A stretch of DNA of 39,979 bases from the NCBI GenBank assembly GCA_025361865.1, contig JANYJH010000025.1, forward strand, positions 1 to 39,979. Direction: 5' to 3'. Every line of letters starts with the position of its first letter. The stretch's first letter is position 1. The notes beneath the pieces were generated by a model, which saw only the letters and a program-made list of their open reading frames with translations, was not told where the DNA came from and ran no database searches. This DNA is from Phragmitibacter sp. Its GTDB lineage: Bacteria > Verrucomicrobiota > Verrucomicrobiia > Verrucomicrobiales > Verrucomicrobiaceae. The position numbers and the translations under genes were made by a program. Below, piece by piece: positions 32,145 to 38,978 of the stretch.

Positions 32145-33545
32145 TTACCAAAGAAATTTCAAGACCTCGATCACGTCCTTCCCGGGGTTCAGGATCACAG
32201 CGAGCAGCTTCTTCGCGTAGAAGGCCTCGGCTGCGGCGATGAGGCGCGGCTTCAAATCATCCTCGGGATGTTTTAAGCTGCCGGACAACTTTAGCGGAGT
32301 CCAAAAAAAGGCTCCTCTCTTCTCCTTGAATACTTCTTCGCGTGCCCCCGGAAAGCTGGTGAGAACCTCGCCAGAGACACCCAGTTGGAGCCTCGCTTGC
32401 AAGGCTCCTTCTTTGACAGTGAAGCGTCCCTCAACGCGCAGGAGACCGGTAACCTCAAGCTCGAATTCCGTGGCTTCCAACTTCGCGCCATCCCATGAGA
32501 AATCACCTTCTAGTTGGTTGAACTTAAGCTGACGGAACTGCTTCTTCTCTGTGAACTCGGCCACCCGGTTCAAAGCGGGAACATCGTGAAGTAGGGCACT
32601 GGTGAAGCGGATTCGGCCCTTCACTTGGGCATGAGCTTTCTCCTTAAGTTGCTGCGTGACTTGAGTGTCCGAGACAAACGTCGCCTCAAACTTGGAGCGC
32701 AATTCCTCTGACAGGAAGGCATGGGTCGGACACTTTTCAAAGCGCAGCTTCAGGTTCAATGAAGGGTTCTCTACAAACTCGAAAAGCCCGGTAGCGTGAA
32801 TTTCGCTTTCATGGCCGAGCGTCAGCACGGCCTCCTGAATCTCCAAGGAGTGCGAGGAATCCAGCATCCGCAGGTAGGTTACTTGAGCTTGAGGCCAGCC
32901 GCTTTGCTGAAACGTCCCGCCATGCCCGACGGCCTGAAAGTTATCACCCGAGTGCGTGATCTCCGTGGAGACGTTCAAGAGTCTGCCCAAGTTCTCTTCA
33001 GATTTACCCCACAGCACATCAGCTCGTGCGATGACGAGTTTTTGAATCTCCGTCTTTAACAAAGGCTCCTTCTCGGCGGGTGGTTCCAAGGTAGGTGGTT
33101 CCTTGAATGGGGTCGTCAGATGTTTGCTCGCCGCAGCCCCAAAAGCAGCCTCAATATGTTCTGCACAAAGCTCCCTGATCAGCCATTTGCCTTGCAGGAC
33201 TTCACTGAGTGCTCCGTCTGCCTTGATCTGATGAACCCGTAGTTCAGTGAGAGATCGCGGGGGCTCGGTCTTGCAAATCATGCCTTCACAAGAGACGCTG
33301 AGTCCATTCCAATCAAAAGGTAGAAAGCCCACCTTCCCTTTCATTTTTCTGGCCGTATTCCGTGCAATCATCAACTGAATGTCCTCACGTTCCAGAGCGG
33401 ATTCGATCGCTCGCCGTCCCCATAAGAAATATGCCAGTGTGACCAGTATGCTCATCCCAAGGATGATCCCCAATGTTCTGAAACGCCCACGGCTTCCGAG
33501 GATGCCGTGGGCGTGCGCTGCCGGATTCGAGGGTTTGTCTGACAT
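32145..33545 (-). CDS. AsmA-like membrane-anchored protein, function unknown
   Basis: The 466-residue protein has one N-terminal membrane span (about 24-43, RTLGIILGMSILVTLAYFLW). A long beta-rich body follows with the repeating strand pattern of AsmA/DUF748-type proteins, e.g. VGFLPFDWNGLSVSCEGM, LRVHQIKADGAL and the late LEATEFELEVTGLLRVEGRFTV. This group is placed at the envelope and linked to lipid transport between membranes. The assignment is by pattern, not by a strict motif. Its neighbours (DUF3833 lipoprotein, secreted low-complexity protein, Mla operon nearby) fit an envelope role. Confidence 0.65.
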   Translation of the reverse strand: MSDKPSNPAAHAHGILGSRGRFRTLGIILGMSILVTLAYFLWGRRAIESALEREDIQLMIARNTARKMKGKVGFLPFDWNGLSVSCEGMICKTEPPRSLTELRVHQIKADGALSEVLQGKWLIRELCAEHIEAAFGAAASKHLTTPFKEPPTLEPPAEKEPLLKTEIQKLVIARADVLWGKSEENLGRLLNVSTEITHSGDNFQAVGHGGTFQQSGWPQAQVTYLRMLDSSHSLEIQEAVLTLGHESEIHATGLFEFVENPSLNLKLRFEKCPTHAFLSEELRSKFEATFVSDTQVTQQLKEKAHAQVKGRIRFTSALLHDVPALNRVAEFTEKKQFRQLKFNQLEGDFSWDGAKLEATEFELEVTGLLRVEGRFTVKEGALQARLQLGVSGEVLTSFPGAREEVFKEKRGAFFWTPLKLSGSLKHPEDDLKPRLIAAAEAFYAKKLLAVILNPGKDVIEVLKFLW

Positions 33546-33571
33546 GATTTAAGAGCCCAATGGAAGCCTGG

Positions 33572-34369
33572 TTACTTTCCTTTGGCTCCGCCGGAACCGC
33601 CCGATGTGCCACCACTTGACGTGCCGCCTGATGTTCCACTACCTGTTCCCCCACTTGAAGGAGGCGTTCTGGGCGTTGCCCCATTTGCTGAAGGCGTCGT
33701 AGGCGTCGCGCCGTTCGCAGAAGGAGTGGTCGGTGTGCCACCATTCGCGGGAGGATTTGTCGGCGTGCTTCCAGTGCCGGAGGATTGACCGTTACTGCCG
33801 TTTCTCACTCCATTCTGATTCGTGCCATTGGTGTTGGTCCCGTTCTGGTTATTGACACCGTTTTGCATATTGGTGCCATTTTGCTGTTGGGGATTCGTTT
33901 GGTTTTGCGAAGCCCCGTTGTTGTTCCCCTGAGTGTTTATGTTGCCAGAAGCATTGAAGCCCCCGTTGAGACCGCCTCCTTGCTGGTTAAAAGGGGGCAG
34001 GACGATGGTATTGCCTGTGCCATCCACGAGGTTATTGGGCGCGGCCGTCAACTGCCCGTCCATGCTGAGCATGCTTCCCGAGGGGATGTTCTGCGGTGCT
34101 CCATTGAAGCCCACGAATCCCAGCGGCGTAACGCGGAAACTCATTTCCCGAGTCAGTGGTGTCGCACGACCACCGCTGACCACATAGACGTTTCCATTGA
34201 GGAAGATGAAACCGCTTGGTGCTTGCTGCGGTGCAAGGCCGGATCGGTTTTCTCCGGTAATGTTTTCGGAAGCGTTTAGACGCTCCTGAGTTGTGGTGCT
34301 CGTAGTCTGAGCAGAGGCTGTCGCCATCAACAACAGTTGGGCGAGTGGAAGAATAAGAAGGGTTTTCAT
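33572..34369 (-). CDS. Secreted low-complexity protein with DUF6799-like domain
   Basis: The 265-residue protein has a Sec signal (LLILPLAQLLLMATASA, cleavage about residue 20). A globular part (about 50-108; FIFLNGNVYVVSGGRAT, EMSFRVTPLGFVGFNG, GSMLSMDGQL) resembles DUF6799. From about residue 125 it becomes low complexity: Asn/Gln/Gly-rich, then Thr/Pro with tandem TTPSANGA units, and finally Gly/Ser/Thr. The tail may be a flexible spacer or surface polymer. Function is unknown. It lies 26 bases before the AsmA-like gene on the same strand. Confidence 0.75.
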   Translation of the reverse strand: MKTLLILPLAQLLLMATASAQTTSTTTQERLNASENITGENRSGLAPQQAPSGFIFLNGNVYVVSGGRATPLTREMSFRVTPLGFVGFNGAPQNIPSGSMLSMDGQLTAAPNNLVDGTGNTIVLPPFNQQGGGLNGGFNASGNINTQGNNNGASQNQTNPQQQNGTNMQNGVNNQNGTNTNGTNQNGVRNGSNGQSSGTGSTPTNPPANGGTPTTPSANGATPTTPSANGATPRTPPSSGGTGSGTSGGTSSGGTSGGSGGAKGK

Positions 34370-34712
34370 AAGGCTTGGTGTTTTGTTTTTTTAGTAGGGT
34401 TTAGCTCTTAAGTATTCGAGAATGAGACTGATTTTGGATGGGTCATTCATTGAGGCGATGCGCGCTGAGCCCCATAAATAGTGTCATCATTACTCTAGCC
34501 TCCTGGTCAGCTCAGACCTTCGCTATGGAAATCCTACTAATCTTCGGTGAGCGACTGAAGGGTCGGTTAACAGCATTTTACAGAAGGTTACACGCAGTGG
34601 GCAGCGCTGAACCGAATGGGTTAAACACCTTATGGCGTGGTTATTCCCGTCGAAGGTGGATCACCAATGCCAGTGCTCATCTTAACAACAGTCAAATAAC
34701 ACTCATCAGACT
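34370..34712. other. Divergent intergenic region, no gene supported
   Basis: These 343 bases separate the secreted low-complexity gene (minus) from the outer-membrane barrel gene (plus). The sequence is AT-rich next to the minus-strand start (T-run around 34381-34396). A 92-codon plus-strand frame (34438-34716) ends in an ATGA overlap with the barrel gene start, but its residues (Arg/Leu-rich, no domain) look non-coding. Promoters for both genes should be here; I cannot place them. Confidence 0.5.
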
Positions 34713-35639
34713 ATGAAACACATCTTCTCATTACTCCTTCCAGCAGCCTGCATTTTGCTGGTTGGTATCCCTGCTTTTGGCGGAAACGGTGTCACGGTTG
34801 ACAAAACGGTCAGCACCATGAACTCGACGGATGACAGCCTCATCCGTGATTTCTTCCAACCCGCCGTTGATCTCCGTTACACCTATGATGACGGGATGGA
34901 CCTCAAGCATTCCAGCGGCCAGCTCTCCATGCATGAAGCAGAGATCACCGTGCCCATTCCGCTAGTGACCTCCCCAAACTTCTACCTGATGAGCGATCTT
35001 TACTATCGCTACTACCAAATGGACGTGAACACCGCCGAGTTCAGCGGACGCTTTGATCTCCACTCCGCACGCGTGCCCATACAGGCCGCTTGGTTGTCTG
35101 CGGACTCGCCTTGGTTCGTCTATGCCCTCGTAGCCCCAGGCATCTCCTCTGAGTTCAAGAACTCGAATGAAGATTCCTTGGATATGTCTGTGAGCTTGGA
35201 TGTAGGCTACCGCTTCTCTCCCCGCTTCGTGTTGGCCGTCGGCGCCTATTACACACGCGATTATGGCGATGACCTCGTGCTGCCCAGCATCGGCATTCTA
35301 TGGGCTCCAACGGACAAGTATTCGCTTAGTCTCACCTCCGCAGGCATCATTGGCACATACAAATGCAATGACGACTGGCGCATCAAGCTAAAGGGCATTC
35401 CTTACGGCGGACGCTGGTTCATAGACAACAACGGCAACAAACAAAAGATCGAGCTAAGCGGCGGCAAGGTGGGCGTGGACATCGAGCACCGCATCTACAA
35501 GCAAGCCTGGCTCAGGCTCGGCGCAGGTGCGAATGTGTTTAGCAATCTCCGTGTCGAGGACGCTCGTGGTCGGGAAGTGCTTGATCGTGATCTGAAGCCC
35601 GCCCTCTATGTCACAGGTGCATTGCATTGGGCGTTCTAA
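34713..35639 (+). CDS. Outer-membrane beta-barrel protein (DUF6268-like)
   Basis: This 308-residue protein has a Sec signal (FSLLLPAACILLVGIPAFG, cleavage near residue 24). It has many alternating amphipathic strands and ends in a C-terminal Phe (TGALHWAF), typical of outer-membrane barrels. Motifs such as YLMSDLYYRYYQ, RFVLAVGAYYTRDYGDD, LPSIGILWAPTDKYSLSL and WRIKLKGIPYGGRW resemble the DUF6268 family. Transport or structural roles are possible; none is shown. It faces the mla operon, with two hairpins between. Confidence 0.78.
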   Translation: MKHIFSLLLPAACILLVGIPAFGGNGVTVDKTVSTMNSTDDSLIRDFFQPAVDLRYTYDDGMDLKHSSGQLSMHEAEITVPIPLVTSPNFYLMSDLYYRYYQMDVNTAEFSGRFDLHSARVPIQAAWLSADSPWFVYALVAPGISSEFKNSNEDSLDMSVSLDVGYRFSPRFVLAVGAYYTRDYGDDLVLPSIGILWAPTDKYSLSLTSAGIIGTYKCNDDWRIKLKGIPYGGRWFIDNNGNKQKIELSGGKVGVDIEHRIYKQAWLRLGAGANVFSNLRVEDARGREVLDRDLKPALYVTGALHWAF

Positions 35640-35767
35640 GGGCTTCCGCCTTTGAATATTTCTTTCCTCATCCCGTAGCGATTCCACAGGATTCCTGAAA
35701 GAAACGATGACTTTAGAAATCCCTTTAAGTGAACGGTGGGTTCAATCGGAAGCCGCTAGTAAAAACA

Positions 35768-35804
35768 AATCTTCTGCGGCTGACCGAACGGGCCGCAGAG
35801 GATT
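35768..35804 (-). terminator. Terminator of the mlaEFD operon
   Basis: A 13-bp stem with one G-U pair (35768-35780 with 35792-35804, loop of 11) lies about 90 bases past the mlaD stop. Read on the minus strand it is followed by a TTTGTTTTT run. This is a convincing intrinsic terminator for the mla operon. Confidence 0.75.
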
Positions 35805-35845
35805 TACGTCCGTCATTCTGCAAAACACCTTCCAGGATGGTCAAA

Positions 35846-35865
35846 CCCCTTTCTGATCAAAGGGG
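35846..35865. terminator. Small G/C-A/T hairpin after mlaD
   Basis: CCCCTTT (35846-35852) pairs with AAAGGGG (35859-35865) around a 6-base loop. It is followed by TTT on the minus strand and sits between mlaD and the stronger terminator, so it may act as an additional stop or RNA-end stabiliser. Confidence 0.4.
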
Positions 35866-35894
35866 AAATTTATAACCTCCTTCTCCAACTGAGG

Positions 35895-36905
35895 TTAATT
35901 TCGTGTGGTTTTCATTTTCGCTGTGGGAGTCGTTTGGATATTCTGATTCGGCCCTTCATATTTTTTAGTGGTAGGCCAGATCAAACGCCAAGGTTGACGC
36001 TTTAGGGTGTCGGTAGCCTGTTCCAGATTACCTGCGGTAACTGTGAGTTGGCTACTTAAGCGGGTGATCTCCGACTCAAGCTTTTCTGAGGTGCGGCGAA
36101 AATTCCGCAGCATGGTGGGGATGTCTTTGTTGTCTGCCAAATCGGAAGTAAATTTCTCGGCATGGTTCAATGTCTTTGACAAATCACCCTCTGGACTGGT
36201 GAGATCGGCGATATGATCAAGCGATTTGGCAAATTTCCCATCGTCACCAGTCAGCGTTTCAATGTTCTGCAATGATCGATTGAGTGAACCGTTGTGACCA
36301 GTGATTTCAGTGAGATTGAAACCCAATTTCTTAAACTCTGCCAATGTCATGGAAAGGTCTGATTTTTCGGCAGTGATACGCCCGAGATTATCTGCAGTCT
36401 TCTGCAAGCTGCCCAGCGTGGCGGTGGCCTTTGTGAGGACGGGATCAAGCTTTTCGAGAATACTCGGGACTGCATCAGCCAAGCCCGGCTGTCGTTCACC
36501 GAGGAATGTTGTGCCATCCTGTGCGAGCCCGCTGGCTTCCTCTCCGTTCGTGAAGTCAATCACGGGTTTGCCGAGAAGACTGGGTTGCGCGATTTGCACT
36601 TTCACTTTCGCATAAATATTTGCAGACTTGGCGACTTGAACTTCCACAAGCGTCTCCAGTTTTGGCTTAGGACGTTCATTTTCGGGAACTGGGGAATAGA
36701 GCTTGCTGACTAGTCCAATTTTCCGGCCAGCCAAGAGAACAGGAGCCCCGGGTTCAAGGCCACTCGCATTATCGTAATAGATGCGGAATACCTTTTGAGA
36801 AACGAAGACGCCGGGCGAACCAAGGTAAAGCAACAGACAAACCAGTCCGGCGAGAGTGAACACGACGAGCAGACCTGTGCGAATTTCATTGCGCAATAGA
36901 TTCAT
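35895..36905 (-). CDS. mlaD: MlaD-like MCE-domain protein
   Basis: The 336-residue protein has one N-terminal membrane span (about 10-30), then an MCE domain (about 38-118: FRIYYDNASGLEPGAPVLL, GRKIGLVSKLY, then VQIAQPSLLGKPVIDF). The rest (about 145-315) is a long helical region with repeated LxxLT and leader-like heptads, as in longer MCE proteins that form tubes or needles across the periplasm. It works as the substrate-binding part of an Mla-type lipid ABC transporter with the next two genes, which it overlaps by 4 bases. Compared with E. coli MlaD (183 aa) it is much longer. Confidence 0.92.
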   Translation of the reverse strand: MNLLRNEIRTGLLVVFTLAGLVCLLLYLGSPGVFVSQKVFRIYYDNASGLEPGAPVLLAGRKIGLVSKLYSPVPENERPKPKLETLVEVQVAKSANIYAKVKVQIAQPSLLGKPVIDFTNGEEASGLAQDGTTFLGERQPGLADAVPSILEKLDPVLTKATATLGSLQKTADNLGRITAEKSDLSMTLAEFKKLGFNLTEITGHNGSLNRSLQNIETLTGDDGKFAKSLDHIADLTSPEGDLSKTLNHAEKFTSDLADNKDIPTMLRNFRRTSEKLESEITRLSSQLTVTAGNLEQATDTLKRQPWRLIWPTTKKYEGPNQNIQTTPTAKMKTTRN

Positions 36906-37684
36906 AGTAGTGGCGTGTCTTCAAGGATTGGCCCTTGAGTGTTTCCTGAGATGAACTGCGATACGACGGGATCGTCTGTATTTTTAAAATGCTCTGGAGT
37001 ATCCTCTGCAATGATCTTGCCTTTGTAGAGCATTGCCATGTGAGTGCCAATTTTAAAGGCGCTCTCCATCTCATGGGTGACGATAATAGAGGTAGCTCCT
37101 ATTTTTTCGCTGAGCGAAATGATGAGATCATCAATCACGGAGCTAATGACCGGATCAAGCCCAGCAGTGGGCTCATCATAGAGGATCAACTCAGGGTCCA
37201 TAATGATGCCACGGGCAAGCCCGATTCGTTTGCGCATCCCTCCGCTGAGTTCGGAAGGCATCTTATCACGGGCCTCCGCCATCCCCACCAGCGTGAGCTT
37301 TTCATCCACGAGTTGATCTATTTCCTTGCGTGTTTTCCGGGTAAGTTCTTCAAGTGGAAGCGCGAGATTATCCCGCACGCTAAGAGAACTGATGAGCGCA
37401 CTGTATTGATAGACCATCCCAATCTTTTGACGTATGCGATTCAATCTTCTACGGGGCATACGGGTTACATTGTGCCCCTTGAAGAAAACATCCCCACTGG
37501 TCGGTTTGAGAATGCCTAAGATGAGTCTGAGTAACGTGCTCTTACCACTGCCTGACTGGCCTAAGACCACTAGGCGCGCTTTGGAAGGAACCTGAAGGTT
37601 TAAATCCGAGAGTATCTCTTTCTCACCAAATGCCAGACGCAGATCACGCAGTTCGGCAAGAGCTATGGGGGCCACGTTGCTCAT
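36902..37684 (-). CDS. mlaF: MlaF-like ABC transporter ATPase
   Basis: This 260-residue ABC ATPase has Walker A (GQSGSGKST), the signature LSGGMRKR and Walker B with LILYDEPTAGLDP, plus the H-loop in IIVTHEM. The GGMRKRIGLARGI form is typical of MlaF. It powers phospholipid movement by the MlaE permease with MlaD. It overlaps mlaE and mlaD by 4 bases each, so translational coupling is likely across the three-gene operon. Confidence 0.95.
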   Translation of the reverse strand: MSNVAPIALAELRDLRLAFGEKEILSDLNLQVPSKARLVVLGQSGSGKSTLLRLILGILKPTSGDVFFKGHNVTRMPRRRLNRIRQKIGMVYQYSALISSLSVRDNLALPLEELTRKTRKEIDQLVDEKLTLVGMAEARDKMPSELSGGMRKRIGLARGIIMDPELILYDEPTAGLDPVISSVIDDLIISLSEKIGATSIIVTHEMESAFKIGTHMAMLYKGKIIAEDTPEHFKNTDDPVVSQFISGNTQGPILEDTPLL

Positions 37685-38472
37685 TTGTCAAAAACTGCCA
37701 CCAACACAATATTGCAGAGCGTATCAAACCCGATGACTGTAGTGATGGCCGTGACGACACTGGAAGTCGTTGCCCCACCCACACCCGCGGCACCTCCGCT
37801 CACCGTAAGTCCCTTATAGCAGGAAACTAACCCGATAATAAGACCAAAGAGAAAGCTCTTGATCGTCCCCGCGATGATGTCGCGGATGAGAATGTTTTCG
37901 AGTGCTGTGTTCACAAAGTGACGAAATGGCATGTCAAAAGCCCATCGTGAAATAAGCGCGCCACCACTCATTGCAGTGACATCGGAGATGACTACCAAGC
38001 ACGGCAACAGTAGAAATACTGCCAGCACACGAGGACCCACTAGGAAACGCAAAGGCCCGATTCCCATCGCATCAATGGCCTCGACTTCTTCAGAAACGAC
38101 CATCGTCCCCAACTCCGCAGTATAGGCCGCGCCAATCCGTGCGGCTACCATAATTCCCGTCATTAGCGGCCCCAGTTCACGAGTGAACGCGACTCCCACC
38201 AAACCTGGCACGAGTTGTTCCTGTCCAAAAGTCTGCAATTGATAGCCCGTCAGCAGCGCCATGGTCAGCCCGATAAAAAAGGAAACCAAGGCAACCAAAG
38301 GCACGGAACCTACTCCAGTGCGATCCGTTTGAGCAAAGAAGATACTGAGCCTGAAAGGAAGACGCCCCCGCATCATCCGGTCCCCCATTTCCTCAATAGA
38401 ATGGAGAAGAAGCCAGACTATGTTCCCCAAGTGCTGAAGAACGGACTGGATGGCAGGCCAAGGGTGGAGCAT
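37681..38472 (-). CDS. mlaE: MlaE-like permease
   Basis: This 263-residue permease belongs to the MlaE family, with about five membrane spans. Visible motifs are an N-terminal amphipathic region, SVPLVALVSFFIGLTMALL, the LGPLMTGIMVAARIGAAYTAELGTM core (with the conserved acidic TAELG) and VVTAITTVIGFDTLCNIV at the end. It forms the membrane part of the Mla-type lipid transporter. MlaB and MlaC homologues are not in the window, so the operon is a minimal EFD form. Its start is about 75 bases from a minus-strand terminator. Confidence 0.93.
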   Translation of the reverse strand: MLHPWPAIQSVLQHLGNIVWLLLHSIEEMGDRMMRGRLPFRLSIFFAQTDRTGVGSVPLVALVSFFIGLTMALLTGYQLQTFGQEQLVPGLVGVAFTRELGPLMTGIMVAARIGAAYTAELGTMVVSEEVEAIDAMGIGPLRFLVGPRVLAVFLLLPCLVVISDVTAMSGGALISRWAFDMPFRHFVNTALENILIRDIIAGTIKSFLFGLIIGLVSCYKGLTVSGGAAGVGGATTSSVVTAITTVIGFDTLCNIVLVAVFDK

Positions 38473-38550
38473 ACGTGTCAGAATCGCATGCTGCCCCGTG
38501 AATGGTCGTAGAGAGCCAGTGGATTAGTTTGACTGGCTGTTAACTAAAAA

Positions 38551-38577
38551 AAACCCCACGCCTTTCGGCGGAGGTTT
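38551..38577 (-). terminator. Strong minus-strand terminator upstream of mlaE
   Basis: AAACC/GGTTT and CGCC/GGCG arms pair across an internal loop (38551-38577, TTTC tetraloop). On the minus strand an eight-T run (38546-38553) follows. It would stop minus-strand transcription entering from the tRNA side before mlaE, yet no minus-strand gene is recognised there, which hints at a short untranslated RNA. Confidence 0.7.
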
Positions 38578-38585
38578 CCTTCCTT

Positions 38586-38663
38586 GAACTGAACCAACTT
38601 GCCCATGCAACTCAGTTCCCTTCAGCCCGAACGTGCTGGCCTGCTCGACAGGGGTGTCCAGCA
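38586..38663. ncRNA. Possible structured non-coding RNA or leader
   Basis: The non-coding gap of about 500 bases between mlaE and hsdR (38473-38978) holds two further hairpins next to the terminator: a 7-bp stem 38586-38592/38612-38618, and a hairpin with 6 + 4 bp and a 5-base bulge (38634-38663, TGCTGG and CCTG with CAGG and CCAGCA). On the minus strand they precede the strong terminator, the layout of a small RNA. I do not recognise a family. It may equally be an end of a mobile element. Confidence 0.35.
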
Positions 38664-38774
38664 ACCCATGCGAAGCCTCGTTACCAACATCTCGCGGCGC
38701 TTTGCCTAGGTCAATCGAGCTTTGTGGGCGACAAGGAATGACATGGTTTGCTAGCCGAAGACAAGCTGCTTACC

Positions 38775-38821
38775 GATTTGTAATCAGCAGGTCGTCGGTT
38801 CGAGTCCGACAGTCGGCTCCA
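38775..38821 (+). tRNA. tRNA-Thr(UGU) 3' fragment, probable attachment-site scar
   Basis: Bases 38775-38821 match the anticodon-loop-to-CCA part of a tRNA-Thr: loop TTTGTAA (anticodon TGT), 3' anticodon arm TCAGC, T-arm GTCGG/TTCGAGT/CCGAC and acceptor end GTCGGCTCCA. Upstream there is no D-arm and the 5' anticodon strand pairs only 3 of 5 positions. AGCCGA at 38753-38758 could pair with the acceptor end, but with too few bases between for a D-arm. This is not a working tRNA gene as it stands. Such 3' fragments arise where an element integrates into a tRNA gene and duplicates its end. Confidence 0.75.
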
Positions 38822-38838
38822 TGCAGGACATGCATGGA
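38818..38838. repeat. Inverted repeat at the tRNA fragment's CCA end
   Basis: TCCATGCA and TGCATGGA are perfect 8-bp inverted copies around GGACA (38818-38825 and 38831-38838). One arm includes the CCA end of the fragment, so it may be a recombinase arm site or a tRNA-end terminator. Confidence 0.5.
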
Positions 38839-38978
38839 AGCCTTAATTTGAACCCCACAGCTTTCATCAGGCTGTCTTGTCGGGGCATTCGATTGCGGCA
38901 CCTGTCTAGAAAGCGACTGGGTTTCGCATAAACACACCTTGCCCCTTGGCGTATTCCTCGCTTTGATGGTGAACATCT

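Noticed and set aside
34438-34716. 92-codon ORF overlapping the barrel gene start by ATGA
   Set aside because: The stop/start overlap is suggestive, but the residues look non-coding and no domain is visible.
38700-38821. Group I intron-split tRNA or tmRNA
   Set aside because: The tRNA 5' half is absent in the 300 bases upstream, no intron core is seen, and the anticodon-loop sequence is that of an ordinary tRNA-Thr rather than tmRNA.
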